NCBI GenBank assembly: GCA_020832305.1
Contig: JAFIEV010000040.1
Location: 62,001 to 126,000 of the forward strand
From: Cyclobacteriaceae bacterium
GTDB taxonomy: Bacteria > Bacteroidota > Bacteroidia > Cytophagales > Cyclobacteriaceae
Direction: 5' to 3'
Length of the DNA stretch: 64,000 bases
Shown here: positions 36,901 to 45,128 of the stretch, one piece after another
How the letters are laid out: each line of letters begins with the position of its first letter
Numbering within the stretch: position 1 is the stretch's first letter
Translations under genes and position numbers: made by a program
The notes under the pieces: generated by a model
Database searches by the model: none
Seen by the model: only the letters and a program-made list of their open reading frames with translations
What the model was told of the DNA's origin: nothing

Positions 36901-37647
36901 AAAAAGAAAGCCTTTAAGATACTTATAGCGATCAATGTAAGACCATGTTCGTCGAACGAGAAAAATGATAAAGAAAATCAACGACATATACACCAGCAGA
37001 GTGATAATATGCGCCAGCCAAAAACTGTTCACTTTGTAGGCAGTCCCATACCTGATGGAAAAAAGGTATTGGGTATTGTTTAAAAAAATATCATATGCAC
37101 CTTCCTGCGGTTGCTCATACAGCTCAAACTCCTGTACATCGAAAACTGTTGAATTGAACTCCGGCTTTAGAAACTGATTGAGAATTTTAGGTTCTGAGGC
37201 CAGCAATATTAAACTTACCACCTCTCTTTTTTGTCCTTTAAAGATGTTCTCAGATCGACAAACTATGTATTTCCCTTTGGTGCCAGAAAAAAAGCGAATA
37301 GAGTCTGGGCCGGCAACATCACGGTATCTGGGTACATATCTGTAGTCAGACCAATGTACCAGTCTTCCATTTTGATAGGAAAAAAGCGGATTTGATAAAG
37401 AGGCTTCCAGTGTATTGTAGATGTCTGCACCTGAAAAAGCCTGGGAAAGCAGGTTGTAATAGAGATCCTGCTCCTTAAAAGCCTGATTTATTTGTTTTTT
37501 AAGCGCACTCTCAATTCGGGCATTAAAATATTCAGGTTGGTTATAGTATAAAGATCCCAGGTATTGCCAGATGAGAGCAATGATTAAAAAAGACAACGAT
37601 ATAAAAAAATACCGGTTTTTTCCTGATAATCTCTTACTGTTTTTCAC
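33934..37647 (-). CDS. NtrY-like multi-pass membrane sensor histidine kinase (1237 residues)
   Basis: Residue 12-30 forms a first membrane helix, followed by an extracytoplasmic region and a block of about ten further helices (about 215-470), then a second extracytoplasmic domain bounded by helices near 730 and 770. A helix and HAMP-like linker lead to the kinase. The phosphorylated histidine is H1024 in AHEIKNPLTPMQL, the NtrY/NtrB form with proline. N, G1 and G2 boxes read INGFQSG, DNGLGIPEE and GTGIGLAIA. No response regulator is adjacent. The start is GTG 37647; no ATG start suits. It is far larger than ordinary NtrY. Confidence 0.88.
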   Translation of the reverse strand: MKNSKRLSGKNRYFFISLSFLIIALIWQYLGSLYYNQPEYFNARIESALKKQINQAFKEQDLYYNLLSQAFSGADIYNTLEASLSNPLFSYQNGRLVHWSDYRYVPRYRDVAGPDSIRFFSGTKGKYIVCRSENIFKGQKREVVSLILLASEPKILNQFLKPEFNSTVFDVQEFELYEQPQEGAYDIFLNNTQYLFSIRYGTAYKVNSFWLAHIITLLVYMSLIFFIIFLVRRTWSYIDRYKYLKGFLFLCISLALVRFFMLAADFPYSILPVDLFDLRNYASSALNPSLGDLLLNMAALTAIAGYLFRHYFKTIVFKTLLTSSAWVKSLVSVMLVLITYLILTFQYNLVYSLCFHSQWSLDITDQLSLNRFKFLSYLIIFLGGIIYFLISHVAFKTFFRINRLNSLSILYNFLAATGLFALWALLAGWNFTLIMSVNIIYYLILYLFQLPDNIGRIQYVTFVYLFIGGLPSAVISAHAIYNDSIRQKAIEEERLAMQLLAENDPYTEFLLADAIEKIQNDVFIQNRIFSPYTSKEIIRQKIRRVFLNYYLDRYDIQIYVFNSLGEPFDEGLLNYRQIRSRHTDYVTEHPDIFFISRYDEGLLNRYLSFIEVRRYNQLAGYVVLDLRLKRIIPNSVYPLLLTDNRFIQIVEQKDLSYGIFGENRLIYSYGDFNYEKEFDLNNAALYSRSGLLWKDFVHRAFYGDDDKTIVVSSQPWPSIRAITNFSFLFLLFALSILIILLITSIYVKIKNLKQNYATRIQMFLNIAYFVPLLVVCITVVSVLLQSYRQETEKEYLDRARGLSTRLSGILKGHDDGLLDNEQLRVQISEIAGYSELDINLFNTNGRLLVSSQPLIYENELLSEQINPGALYHIAHLKNNYVILDENVGELTFKNTYFGIRSSDTGELVAILSLPFFDFKIEYEENVIDVLMNVMNLFTFVFLLFLFASYFASRWLTFPLRLITQKIRRTTLSYNEPLEWKSDDEIGLMVGEYNKMLENLEESRKALARSEKESAWREMAQQVAHEIKNPLTPMQLTLQHMRRTINAEKDSESKGRLRQIDSLLHQINTLSDIATSFSEFAKMPVPGSEKFDFTQLLKETVALYDNKESGSIETSIEKGNFMVMGDRKWIGRAITNIIINGFQSGADGEPVKLNIRLVHLKNKKLLLSIKDNGLGIPEEIREKIFIPNFSTKVSGTGIGLAIARRGIEHAGGKIWFETETDRGTTFYIELPELKEERP

Positions 37648-38087
37648 ACCATGTTAATGTATTGGCACTATTAAAGTTAATCCCAAAGTTATTGAAAAAC
37701 TATAACTCTTTTAAGGTAAAGTTGTAAGCTATGAATGAAAACAGCAGCTATGAATGAAAAAAGTAAAAATTGCAGAAAAATTACGACTATTCGCAAGCAG
37801 GATTATATTTTGTCACCATTTGTGCGCAGTAAAGTAAATGATCGTTTGGTGAAATCGCCGGTGGTGACCTGATGTTGAAGGGTGCAGGAAAAAAGATTGA
37901 AAACCATTTAATAGTAAATCATTGCAAAACAATTATTGGAAACACATCGCCTGTAATGAAAATTGTATCATCTTATTGCGAACACACAATCAACAATCCT
38001 TAAAAATGGGAGTATGAAAAACTAAGCTATAAATAATATATCAACAAGTGCTCAATACGCCACCGGCTCCCTGACCTTAAAAAACGA
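37648..38087. other. 440-base gap behind the kinase gene, containing a transposase relic
   Basis: The gap holds a 19-base-period direct repeat of GCTATGAATGAAAA (37728-37741 and 37747-37760), then the decayed REP-associated transposase fragment. The remainder up to the M28 peptidase gene is unremarkable AT-rich DNA. Confidence 0.55.
37776..37901 (+). pseudogene. Relic of a REP-associated tyrosine transposase (Y1/RAYT family)
   Basis: In one frame the sequence reads K-N-Y-D-Y-S-Q-A-G-L-Y-F-V-T-I-C-A-Q, then TAA (37830-37832), three bases codons later TGA (37839-37841), then F-G-E-I-A-G-G-D-L-M-L-K-G-A-G-K-K-I. Members of the IS200-like RAYT family have the order DYSQ-x-G-x-YFVTIC, a four-residue polar stretch, LFGEI, then a Leu-Asn/Lys-x-AG-x-x-I segment at the same spacing, so alignment without an insertion is possible. 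The rest of the transposase, including the HUH histidines, is absent. Two stops within 12 bases show it is dead. Confidence 0.72.
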
Positions 38088-39716
38088 CTATTCCTGCTGT
38101 GCCAGGTGCCATATATTCAAAAAGCCCAATTGCACTATGCGGGTAAATTTATCCCAGTTAATTTTTTCTGCATGGTCAGAGGGCATATGATAATCCTCAT
38201 GCAACCCTGTAAAATACCATAAAACAGGAACGCCAACCCTTGAAAAGGAAGAGTGGTCGCTACCACCACTTGGTTTATCTACCCCTGAATAATTGATTTC
38301 GAGGTTCAGGTTGTGCTTACTATTAAATTCATCATTTATCGCCCTGGTCTTATCGAGTGCATTACTGTAAACAAGGCTTACCTGTCTGCCTACTGAATCC
38401 CTTTGGCTGTTTCGTGAAATCATATCGTAATTTAGCGCTGCAACAATTTTTCTTTGATCGCCAAACTGATCAACAAAATACCTCGATCCGATAAGGCCTT
38501 TTTCTTCGGCCGTCCAGGCAGCAAAAATAAGGGTGCGTTTTGGTTTAATCCCCAACTCCTGTATGGCCCTTGCAATACTGAGTACACCTACAGTTCCTGA
38601 TGCATTATCATCGGCGCCATTCCAAACGATTCCATTATATTTCCCCAAATGATCGTAATGTGCACCAATCACAATTACTTCATCAGTGATTTCCCCTTCG
38701 ATCATGCCCAAAACATTTCGGCATTCGATGATCTCAGATTTTACCATGGTAGAAAATTCAGCCGAAAAGGGCAACTGAGATTTTGGGTTCTTTTTTCTTT
38801 CCTTCGTATTGGTGTACAATACTTCAGGTTGAATGCCCAATTCCTTTATGAGTTTTTCAGACATCCTTTTGCTAAGCCTGAATACCGGGATGTCATCAGC
38901 AGGAGGCATGAGAGCACTTTTTAATCTGAAGTCATAGGTCCAGGGCAGAGGGTCGTCTCCTTCATAGTAAGAATAATTATAGCGAAAAGGCACATTGCCA
39001 GCCCAATGGATACTGATATCCTTATGCAGATTTAGTTCAATAACAGCGATGGCTCCAAATTTGCGTGCTGCCTCATTTTTTCGGGCGTCTATGCTGAACC
39101 TCGTTCTGGCATAATTTGCTCCTGCTGTATTGGCAGCGCTGTCATCTCCAGGCATGCCAGCGATGCGCATCAGGATTTTGCCCTTAAGCGGAAGGTCTTT
39201 GAAATCATCTATACCCAGGCTTTCTTCCTGAACACCATATCCTCCAAAAACCACTCCGGCACGTGCAGATAATGGGAGATCAGATGGGGCGACATCAAAA
39301 TCTGTCTTGTAATTCAGTTGCCATTCAATGTTTTTATCGGCCGACCGCATCAACAGCCGCAAAGACTGTTCATCTGCTGGCTTATATTTGATCAGGCTAA
39401 GCGGCTGAAAATAAGAAGGTCCCGGATTATAGGAGGCTCCTTTTAGCATTTCCATTCTTCCTGGCATTTTGTCATTAAAATCGCCTGCCGGTTGTAAACC
39501 CATATATTGCATAATGCTGGCAATATAATCGGCTGACAAATAGGCCCCTTTGGTGCCGGTTTCACGGCCTTCCATCCAATCTGAGGCCAACATATTCATC
39601 TGTGCTTTTAAAGTCTGTTCATTTATGACAGACAAGGCCTTATCAATTTCCTGCTCCGTCTGGGCATAGCTTGAAAAAGCATAAAGAAATACCAGGATAA
39701 AAAGTTTTGCTTTCAA
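38088..39716 (-). CDS. Secreted M28-family zinc aminopeptidase
   Basis: The 542-residue protein has a signal peptide ending near SYAQ at residue 19. The zinc site is complete: VIGAHYDHLGKYNG (H and D), WNGADDNASG (bridging D), WTAEEKGLIGS (catalytic Glu-Glu), NYDMISRN (D) and a late DHAEKINW segment with SGGSDHSSF (H). A PA-like insertion occupies roughly residues 130-280. The start codon seems to be TTG 39716, since no ATG or GTG lies at the right place. It follows the GroES-like gene by 28 bases. Confidence 0.88.
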   Translation of the reverse strand: MKAKLFILVFLYAFSSYAQTEQEIDKALSVINEQTLKAQMNMLASDWMEGRETGTKGAYLSADYIASIMQYMGLQPAGDFNDKMPGRMEMLKGASYNPGPSYFQPLSLIKYKPADEQSLRLLMRSADKNIEWQLNYKTDFDVAPSDLPLSARAGVVFGGYGVQEESLGIDDFKDLPLKGKILMRIAGMPGDDSAANTAGANYARTRFSIDARKNEAARKFGAIAVIELNLHKDISIHWAGNVPFRYNYSYYEGDDPLPWTYDFRLKSALMPPADDIPVFRLSKRMSEKLIKELGIQPEVLYTNTKERKKNPKSQLPFSAEFSTMVKSEIIECRNVLGMIEGEITDEVIVIGAHYDHLGKYNGIVWNGADDNASGTVGVLSIARAIQELGIKPKRTLIFAAWTAEEKGLIGSRYFVDQFGDQRKIVAALNYDMISRNSQRDSVGRQVSLVYSNALDKTRAINDEFNSKHNLNLEINYSGVDKPSGGSDHSSFSRVGVPVLWYFTGLHEDYHMPSDHAEKINWDKFTRIVQLGFLNIWHLAQQE

Positions 39717-39744
39717 GGCAATTACAGTTTAGTTAAAAAAATCA

Positions 39745-40158
39745 TCAATCAAAAAGATCCTCTTCTCTTTCAACCATGAGAATGGCCGATTGGGGGACAA
39801 TATAATACTTTTCGTTTTCGTACATAACTTCGTAAGCCCCATTTTGTAAAAAAAGAGCTTTATCTCCCTCCTTTACCTGCAAAGGGATATATCTGATTTG
39901 TTCTTCCTTATCTTTCCAGGGCTCATCATTTTCTACTGGTAATGGAATAGGGAAACCCGGCCCAACCCTCATCACATATCCGGTTCTGACCTTCTCATTT
40001 TCCTGAACCCCCGGTGGCAGATACAAACCACCTTTGGTTTTTTCATCTGCTTTTGAAGGCTTCACCAAAACCCTGTCACCAATTACTAAAAGCTTTTTAA
40101 GCTTATTTTCCGCTGTCAGTTCCATATTATTGTCCGATAAAAGAGGTTTTAAGACCAT
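39745..40158 (-). CDS. GroES-like co-chaperone family protein
   Basis: The 137-residue product has the GroES core: LLVIGDRVLVKPSKADEKTK with the mobile-loop form GGLYLPPG, then VMRVGPG and the late YEVMYENEKYYIVPQSAILMV. It is longer than GroES (about 95), with a 30-residue insertion and an acidic tail EREEDLFD. No GroEL gene is adjacent, so it is probably a paralogue rather than the main co-chaperone. ATG 40158 or ATG 40125 could be the start. It faces the cyclase gene across a 318-base gap. Confidence 0.82.
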   Translation of the reverse strand: MVLKPLLSDNNMELTAENKLKKLLVIGDRVLVKPSKADEKTKGGLYLPPGVQENEKVRTGYVMRVGPGFPIPLPVENDEPWKDKEEQIRYIPLQVKEGDKALFLQNGAYEVMYENEKYYIVPQSAILMVEREEDLFD

Positions 40159-40476
40159 TAAACCTTACAACCACACAAAATGTGTGCTGTTATTAATTTT
40201 ATATCATTTTTTGCCACAAAGTTTATCAAAAACTTTCAAATTGACAGGCTCTCATTATGATTCAGGTAATACTGTCATAATTTCAAGGTACAACGGCAGA
40301 TGGCTTTGTCTTGCTGAAAGTATTTTGTTGTTTTGCCATACTCCTTCATTTCGTTTGCGCCCAAGAACACCTAAATACATGGTAAAGTTAGTTTTTATAT
40401 GGCTATAAATAGTCTGCTACATTTAGCTATATTGCAATATATAAACGTTGTATACTTTTAACCTGTTGCCCATAAC
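40159..40476. other. Divergent gap between GroES-like and cyclase genes
   Basis: This AT-rich gap of 318 bases contains a small inverted repeat (CACAC, five bases, GTGTG at 40172-40186) near the GroES-like start and a 14-base palindrome at 40428 near the cyclase start. A 124-residue frame (40034-40408) crosses it but overlaps the GroES-like gene and is not convincing. Confidence 0.45.
40428..40441. promoter_or_regulatory. 14-base perfect palindrome upstream of the cyclase gene
   Basis: TATATTGCAATATA is a perfect palindrome 35 bases upstream of the GTG start, where a promoter or operator would lie. The bound factor is unknown. Confidence 0.35.
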
Positions 40477-42786
40477 GTGATACGAAGGCTTGTCGCTATA
40501 ATGTTTACCGATATTGAAGGTTATTCGGCTGTAATGCAGAATAATGAGAAGGAGGCTTTTTCATGGCGCAGCAAACACAGAGAAATTTTTAGCCGTTTCA
40601 CAGCACAATATCATGGTGAGATTTTACAATACTACGGCGATGGCACGCTAAGTATTTTTTCAAGTGCCATAGATGCCGTAGAATGTGCCCTGGCTATTCA
40701 AAAAGCTATGCTAATAGCGCCTAAGGTTCCTCTTAGAATCGGCATACACTCAGGAGATATAATATACAATCAGGAAGAAATCATTGGTGACAGTGTAAAT
40801 ATTGCCTCCCGCATAGAGGGCCTGGCTCAAGCAGGCAGTATTTTAATCAGCGAAAAAATTTACGACGAAATCAGCAATCATCCCGACTTTAAGGTAAAGA
40901 GCCTGGGTAGCTACTTATTGAAAAATATGGTCAGGAAACAGGCATTGTATGCATTGATTGACAAAGACATAGTTATTCCTGACAGATCTTACATTCAGAA
41001 GCGTTTGGCTCTCACTGGCAATGGAGAAAAACATAAAGCAAAAAACACACTGGTATTTTCTATGTTTTTTGTAATCGTCATTATGATAATCGCATCATAC
41101 TATTTCTACAGCAACCAAAAAGAAAGTCCCTTGCCATCGGAGCTGGTTAGTGAAAATATAAGCCGGCGAGATCGTTTTACAGAAGAAAGGTCTATTGCCG
41201 TTTTGCCATTCAGAAATTTAAGCAATGACGAAGATCAGTTGTTTTTTGCCCAGGGTGTCGCTGAGATGATTCGAAACAGTCTGTCACAAGCGCGTGATTT
41301 GAAGGTTACTTCTATGCGCTCTGTTTTACAATATCAGGAATCAGATAAAACCATCCCTCAAATAGGCCGTGAGCTCAATGTTAATTTCATACTCGATGGC
41401 AGCATACTTAAAGATGGAGACCATGTGCGTATGATTGTTCAGTTGATCAATACCCAAACCGACAAATTACTGTGGTCACATACCTTCGACAGGCAGATTT
41501 CGCAGATACTTTCCATACAGTCTGAGATCGCAATGGAAATCACCAATGAACTACAGGCCAAACTAAGCAGGGATCGCAACCGGCAAATGCATTATATATT
41601 CTCATCAGACATTTCGGTATATGAGTATTTTCTCAGTGCAAATCACCATCTGCGAAAATATGCCGAAAGCCATGAAAAAGACTTTAATGAAAAGGCAATT
41701 GAGATATTGTTTAAGGCATTGGCCAAGGATCATGAAAATCCAATAATTCTCAGCAGACTGGGTGATGCCTATTTAAACCGGGTGAGGTATGGTTATGGTG
41801 AACAATGGCTCGATTCTGCTGCCTTACTAAGTATGAAGGTTTCAAGTGAACATCCGGAGGTAAGCCAGGGCTGGTATTTGAGTGGTAGGGTTCAATTTCT
41901 AAAAGGCAATCTGAAAGATGCAAAAATTCATTTTAATAAAACCCTGGAGCTTATGCCCAATCATTCAGATGCATTGGAACAGCTGAGTTTTATTTTAGTA
42001 AATGAAGAGGATTACAAAACGGGTATCCCTATGATGATCCGGTCACTCAGGCTTGACCCTCGGAATTATCAAAGACTTGAAAGCCTGTATGGCAATATGG
42101 GATATTTTCTTTCAGCTGCCGGGCTTTTCGATAAAGCTGAAGCTTTATATAAAAGACAAATTATGTTGTACCCCGACCGCTTCGACAGCTATGTGAGATA
42201 TCCGAAATTGCTATTTCTGATGGGACGTTACGAAGATGCTCGGGAAATTATTGCCAAACAGGCATCGTTGGCACGCAATGATTTTTCATCTCAGGATTTA
42301 CTTGCATTTAATTACTGGCTGCTGGGTGATTATGAAAAAGCAGAAAAAATTTATGTGGAACTTATGCGCATGATCGAAGAAGGCTTTGAAGAAGTTTCAC
42401 TGCATCCCAATTTCAGACACAGACTTGCATATATATGGTGGAAAAACGGCGAGCATCAGAAAGCCCGCAAATTATTCAGAATGCATATTCAACGACTCAT
42501 GCAGGAAAGGCAAAACCCGGCATTATTCGGAGGAAATGAATATGATATTGCAGCAAGTTATGCAGTAATAGGTCAACACGCACTGGCTGTAGAATGGTTA
42601 GAAAAAGTACGCTTTAACCCATTATTACGTATTTTAATTCAATACGATCAGTTATTTGACAGTTTGAGAGCACGTGATGATTTTCAAAATATATTGAATG
42701 AGTCAAAAAAAATATCTGATAAGCTCAGGGAGGTGCTTGAAGACAAGGGTATTCAAGATGAAATGCAGTGGATTTTTCAGCACTAA
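40477..42786 (+). CDS. Class III nucleotide cyclase with membrane helix, TolB-like region and TPR repeats
   Basis: The 769-residue protein begins with a class III cyclase domain (about 4-165). Metal-binding D12 (FTDIEGY) and D55 (YYGDGT) and the catalytic N108 and R112 (GDSVNIASR) are present. The purine-specifying pair is unusual: Q51 replaces the usual lysine and E101 the aspartate. A membrane helix (about 190-212) follows, then a TolB-amidohydrolase-like segment (SIAVLPFRNLSNDED) and several TPR repeats to the C terminus. The start is GTG 40477, kept because RRLVAIMFTDIEG is conserved. Its TAA overlaps the TAG of the convergent LacI gene. Confidence 0.9.
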   Translation: MIRRLVAIMFTDIEGYSAVMQNNEKEAFSWRSKHREIFSRFTAQYHGEILQYYGDGTLSIFSSAIDAVECALAIQKAMLIAPKVPLRIGIHSGDIIYNQEEIIGDSVNIASRIEGLAQAGSILISEKIYDEISNHPDFKVKSLGSYLLKNMVRKQALYALIDKDIVIPDRSYIQKRLALTGNGEKHKAKNTLVFSMFFVIVIMIIASYYFYSNQKESPLPSELVSENISRRDRFTEERSIAVLPFRNLSNDEDQLFFAQGVAEMIRNSLSQARDLKVTSMRSVLQYQESDKTIPQIGRELNVNFILDGSILKDGDHVRMIVQLINTQTDKLLWSHTFDRQISQILSIQSEIAMEITNELQAKLSRDRNRQMHYIFSSDISVYEYFLSANHHLRKYAESHEKDFNEKAIEILFKALAKDHENPIILSRLGDAYLNRVRYGYGEQWLDSAALLSMKVSSEHPEVSQGWYLSGRVQFLKGNLKDAKIHFNKTLELMPNHSDALEQLSFILVNEEDYKTGIPMMIRSLRLDPRNYQRLESLYGNMGYFLSAAGLFDKAEALYKRQIMLYPDRFDSYVRYPKLLFLMGRYEDAREIIAKQASLARNDFSSQDLLAFNYWLLGDYEKAEKIYVELMRMIEEGFEEVSLHPNFRHRLAYIWWKNGEHQKARKLFRMHIQRLMQERQNPALFGGNEYDIAASYAVIGQHALAVEWLEKVRFNPLLRILIQYDQLFDSLRARDDFQNILNESKKISDKLREVLEDKGIQDEMQWIFQH

Positions 42787-43832
42787 TGCTTTTTATACCG
42801 TGTTGAATCTCTGATTATCAATTCTGTACCAAAAACTCTGGTTTCCGGCAAAGCCGGTTTACCCTTTTCTATATATTGAATAAGCAACTTTGTAGCTTCT
42901 TCTCCTATTTGCAACATGGGCTGTGAAACCGTTGTCAGCTTAGGTTCTATAAGCCTCGCAAAAGGTTCATTGGTAAAGCCTACTATAGAGACTTCTTCAG
43001 GTATTTTAATACCCACTTCTTTCATAGCAGCAATGGCACCATACGCTACAGGATCATTGACGGCAAAAACACCATCAATAGCTTTTCCCGAACTGATTAA
43101 ATTTTTCATCGCTTCATAACCACTGTCAATGGTAAAGTCTGTATCTAAAATCAAGCTTGTATCTACCTTAAGCCCCTGACGGGTAATTGCATCAGCAAAG
43201 CCCTTTTGACGCTGCCTTGAAATTTCGAGGTTGGGTGGACCACTGAGATGAGCCAGGTTACGACAACCACAATCAATGAGATGGCTTGTCGCCATGAGCC
43301 CTCCTTCATAATCATTGATCAATACTTTTGAAGCGGCAATTTCCTCACTCATTCTATTGAAAATGATAACCGGTATATTTTGCCTTATGATTTGATTGAT
43401 GTGATCAAACTTTTGAGTCTCACGAGATAATGCAAAAATAAGGCCATCGACCCGGTTAGAAACTAGAGCCTGTACCGACTTTATTTCAGCAGTATACGAC
43501 TCATTGGTCTGAGAAACCATCACATTATATCCTGCTTCATTCGCTGCTTTAAAAATTCCGGAAAGGGCTGAAGCAAAAAAGTGAATTCTAAAATCAGGTA
43601 TAACTACACCTATGTTGAAGGATCGTTTTTTTACAAGACCCTGGGCAATGGTGTTAGGTTGATATTCAAGTTTTGTGGCAAGCTTTTTTACAGCTTCCCT
43701 CGTTTCTTTTTTGACATCGGGTAAATCACGTAGCGCCCTCGAAACTGTAGAAGGGGAAATTTTCAAGTGTCTGGCTATGTCTTTGATGGTTACCGGACCT
43801 TGCAACATAAAAGAATTATCTGCTTCCTGCAT
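42783..43832 (-). CDS. LacI-family transcriptional regulator
   Basis: The 349-residue regulator has an N-terminal helix-turn-helix with hinge (VTIKDIARHLKISPSTVSRA) and a periplasmic-binding-protein-like sugar domain (NIGVVIPDFRIHFFASALSG through VSIVGFTNEPFARLIEP). The ligand is probably a sugar. A 9-5-9 palindrome lies eight bases upstream of the start and may be its own operator. No sugar catabolic gene is adjacent, so it may act elsewhere; a matching half-site occurs upstream of the FrsA-like hydrolase at 26581. The start is ATG 43832. Confidence 0.92.
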   Translation of the reverse strand: MQEADNSFMLQGPVTIKDIARHLKISPSTVSRALRDLPDVKKETREAVKKLATKLEYQPNTIAQGLVKKRSFNIGVVIPDFRIHFFASALSGIFKAANEAGYNVMVSQTNESYTAEIKSVQALVSNRVDGLIFALSRETQKFDHINQIIRQNIPVIIFNRMSEEIAASKVLINDYEGGLMATSHLIDCGCRNLAHLSGPPNLEISRQRQKGFADAITRQGLKVDTSLILDTDFTIDSGYEAMKNLISSGKAIDGVFAVNDPVAYGAIAAMKEVGIKIPEEVSIVGFTNEPFARLIEPKLTTVSQPMLQIGEEATKLLIQYIEKGKPALPETRVFGTELIIRDSTRYKKH

Positions 43833-43840
43833 TTTATAAA

Positions 43841-43863
43841 ACCATATTTGTAAAAAATATGGT
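43841..43863. promoter_or_regulatory. Probable LacI-family operator
   Basis: ACCATATTT, five bases, AAATATGGT is a perfect inverted repeat just upstream of the LacI-type start codon. Autoregulation is the simplest reading. It lacks the central CG that typical LacI operators have. Confidence 0.55.
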
Positions 43864-43959
43864 CAAAAATAATCATTAATTACAAAGTCCAAGCTTTTTT
43901 ACCGTAATATGTAATAAACAAAGACATCAGAAAGCGTAATTAACACACTTGTGATCTTT

Positions 43960-44406
43960 TTACCTGACTTTTTCCCAATACGTGGTTTTGCCAATTAAAG
44001 AAATACCTACATATCCCCTTACCTGAAGCACATTATTCTTTTCAAGTTTCAGATATGAATTATAGGTTTTACCATTTCTGGGATCGTAGATGCTGCCGTT
44101 TTTCCATTCACCGTTCACATATTCAAAATTTTTCAATAAATCGAGCCCCATGAGTGGCCGTTCTCTCAAATTTTTATCGGGATTATTTTCATCAAGATGA
44201 TCTTCATTTTCAATTAACCAGACAATTTTTCCATGAAACTTGCCTTCTTCTTTATAAATTTCAATTTTGGCTGACTTCTCTTCATTATACCATTTACCGA
44301 GAATGCGCTCCGGGTTGTTGTTTATTGCAACACTTGTGCTACCGAGCAGCGCCTGTATCAAAACCAGCATCGACACATTTACAAGAAAACTTTTAATTTT
44401 GAACAT
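43960..44406 (-). CDS. DUF2147-family exported protein
   Basis: The 148-residue protein has a signal peptide (about 1-28) and the DUF2147 pattern: RILGKWYNEEKSAKIEIYKE, then GKFHGKIVWL, LMGLDLLKNF, GSIYDPRNGKTYNSYLKLE and a terminal LIGKTTYWEKV. Members are small beta-rich proteins of unknown role, sometimes reported as envelope stress or lipid-associated. It is divergent from pdeM and lies just downstream of the LacI-type gene's promoter region on the same strand side. Confidence 0.85.
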   Translation of the reverse strand: MFKIKSFLVNVSMLVLIQALLGSTSVAINNNPERILGKWYNEEKSAKIEIYKEEGKFHGKIVWLIENEDHLDENNPDKNLRERPLMGLDLLKNFEYVNGEWKNGSIYDPRNGKTYNSYLKLEKNNVLQVRGYVGISLIGKTTYWEKVR

Positions 44407-44480
44407 TTTATAAATCCCGGTTAAAATCTTAAGTGTAAAATTTTATAACCCTATTCTTTGCATTGGGTTTTCAAATAAGC

Positions 44481-45128
44481 ATGGCAAATATAAATAGTGT
44501 TGAATTTCTTTTTCTGGATCAGGTATTATACTTGCATCCATACCATGCCGTATATTGGAAAGATAAAAATATGCTTTGGTTGGCAGATGTGCATTTGGGA
44601 AAAGCTGCTCATTTCAGAAAATCGGGTGTACCCATTCCAAATTCGGTACACATGGAAGATTATCGGAAAATGGAAAGGCTTATTGAAGAATATATGCCAG
44701 AAAAAATACTCTTCCTCGGTGATTTATTTCATAGTTCACTTAATAACGAGTGGATTTATTTCAAAAAATGGATAAAAAAATACACTGATATAAAGTTTTC
44801 ATTGATTTCTGGCAATCACGATATTCTCGAAATCGGTGAATACAGTGGTCTGGAATGGATACCGGAATATTTAATGATGCCTCCATTCTTATTTAGCCAT
44901 AAACCCATTAATATCAATGATTTATATAATGTGTGTGGCCATTTGCATCCCGGTGTTGTTTTAAAAAGCGAGGCCATGAATCATATACGCATACCGTGCT
45001 TTTATTTTGGAAAAAGTACCGGAATCTTACCTGCGTTTGGCAATTTTACAGGTTGTACGACTATGGATTATGATCTTGATGACAATATTTTTATTATTGC
45101 AGAAGAACAGGTTGTTAAATGGGTTTAA
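44481..45128 (+). CDS. pdeM: Ligase-associated DNA damage response endonuclease PdeM
   Basis: The 215-residue metallophosphoesterase has the two-metal motifs LADVHLGKAAHFRKSG, FLGDLFHSSLN, SGNHDILE and VCGHLHPG. The order and the VHLGKAAHFR form match PdeM, a nuclease normally encoded with an ATP-dependent ligase, an exonuclease and a helicase. None of these partners is adjacent here. I use ATG 44481 rather than the in-frame TTG 44463, which adds six residues. Confidence 0.85.
   Translation: MANINSVEFLFLDQVLYLHPYHAVYWKDKNMLWLADVHLGKAAHFRKSGVPIPNSVHMEDYRKMERLIEEYMPEKILFLGDLFHSSLNNEWIYFKKWIKKYTDIKFSLISGNHDILEIGEYSGLEWIPEYLMMPPFLFSHKPININDLYNVCGHLHPGVVLKSEAMNHIRIPCFYFGKSTGILPAFGNFTGCTTMDYDLDDNIFIIAEEQVVKWV

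Noticed and set aside
37750-37872. 41-codon frame beginning ATGAATGAAAAA in the gap behind the kinase gene
   Set aside because: It is the +1 frame of the transposase relic and has no family similarity.
40034-40408. 124-residue plus-strand frame upstream of the cyclase gene
   Set aside because: It overlaps the GroES-like gene antisense and has low-complexity composition with no domain.
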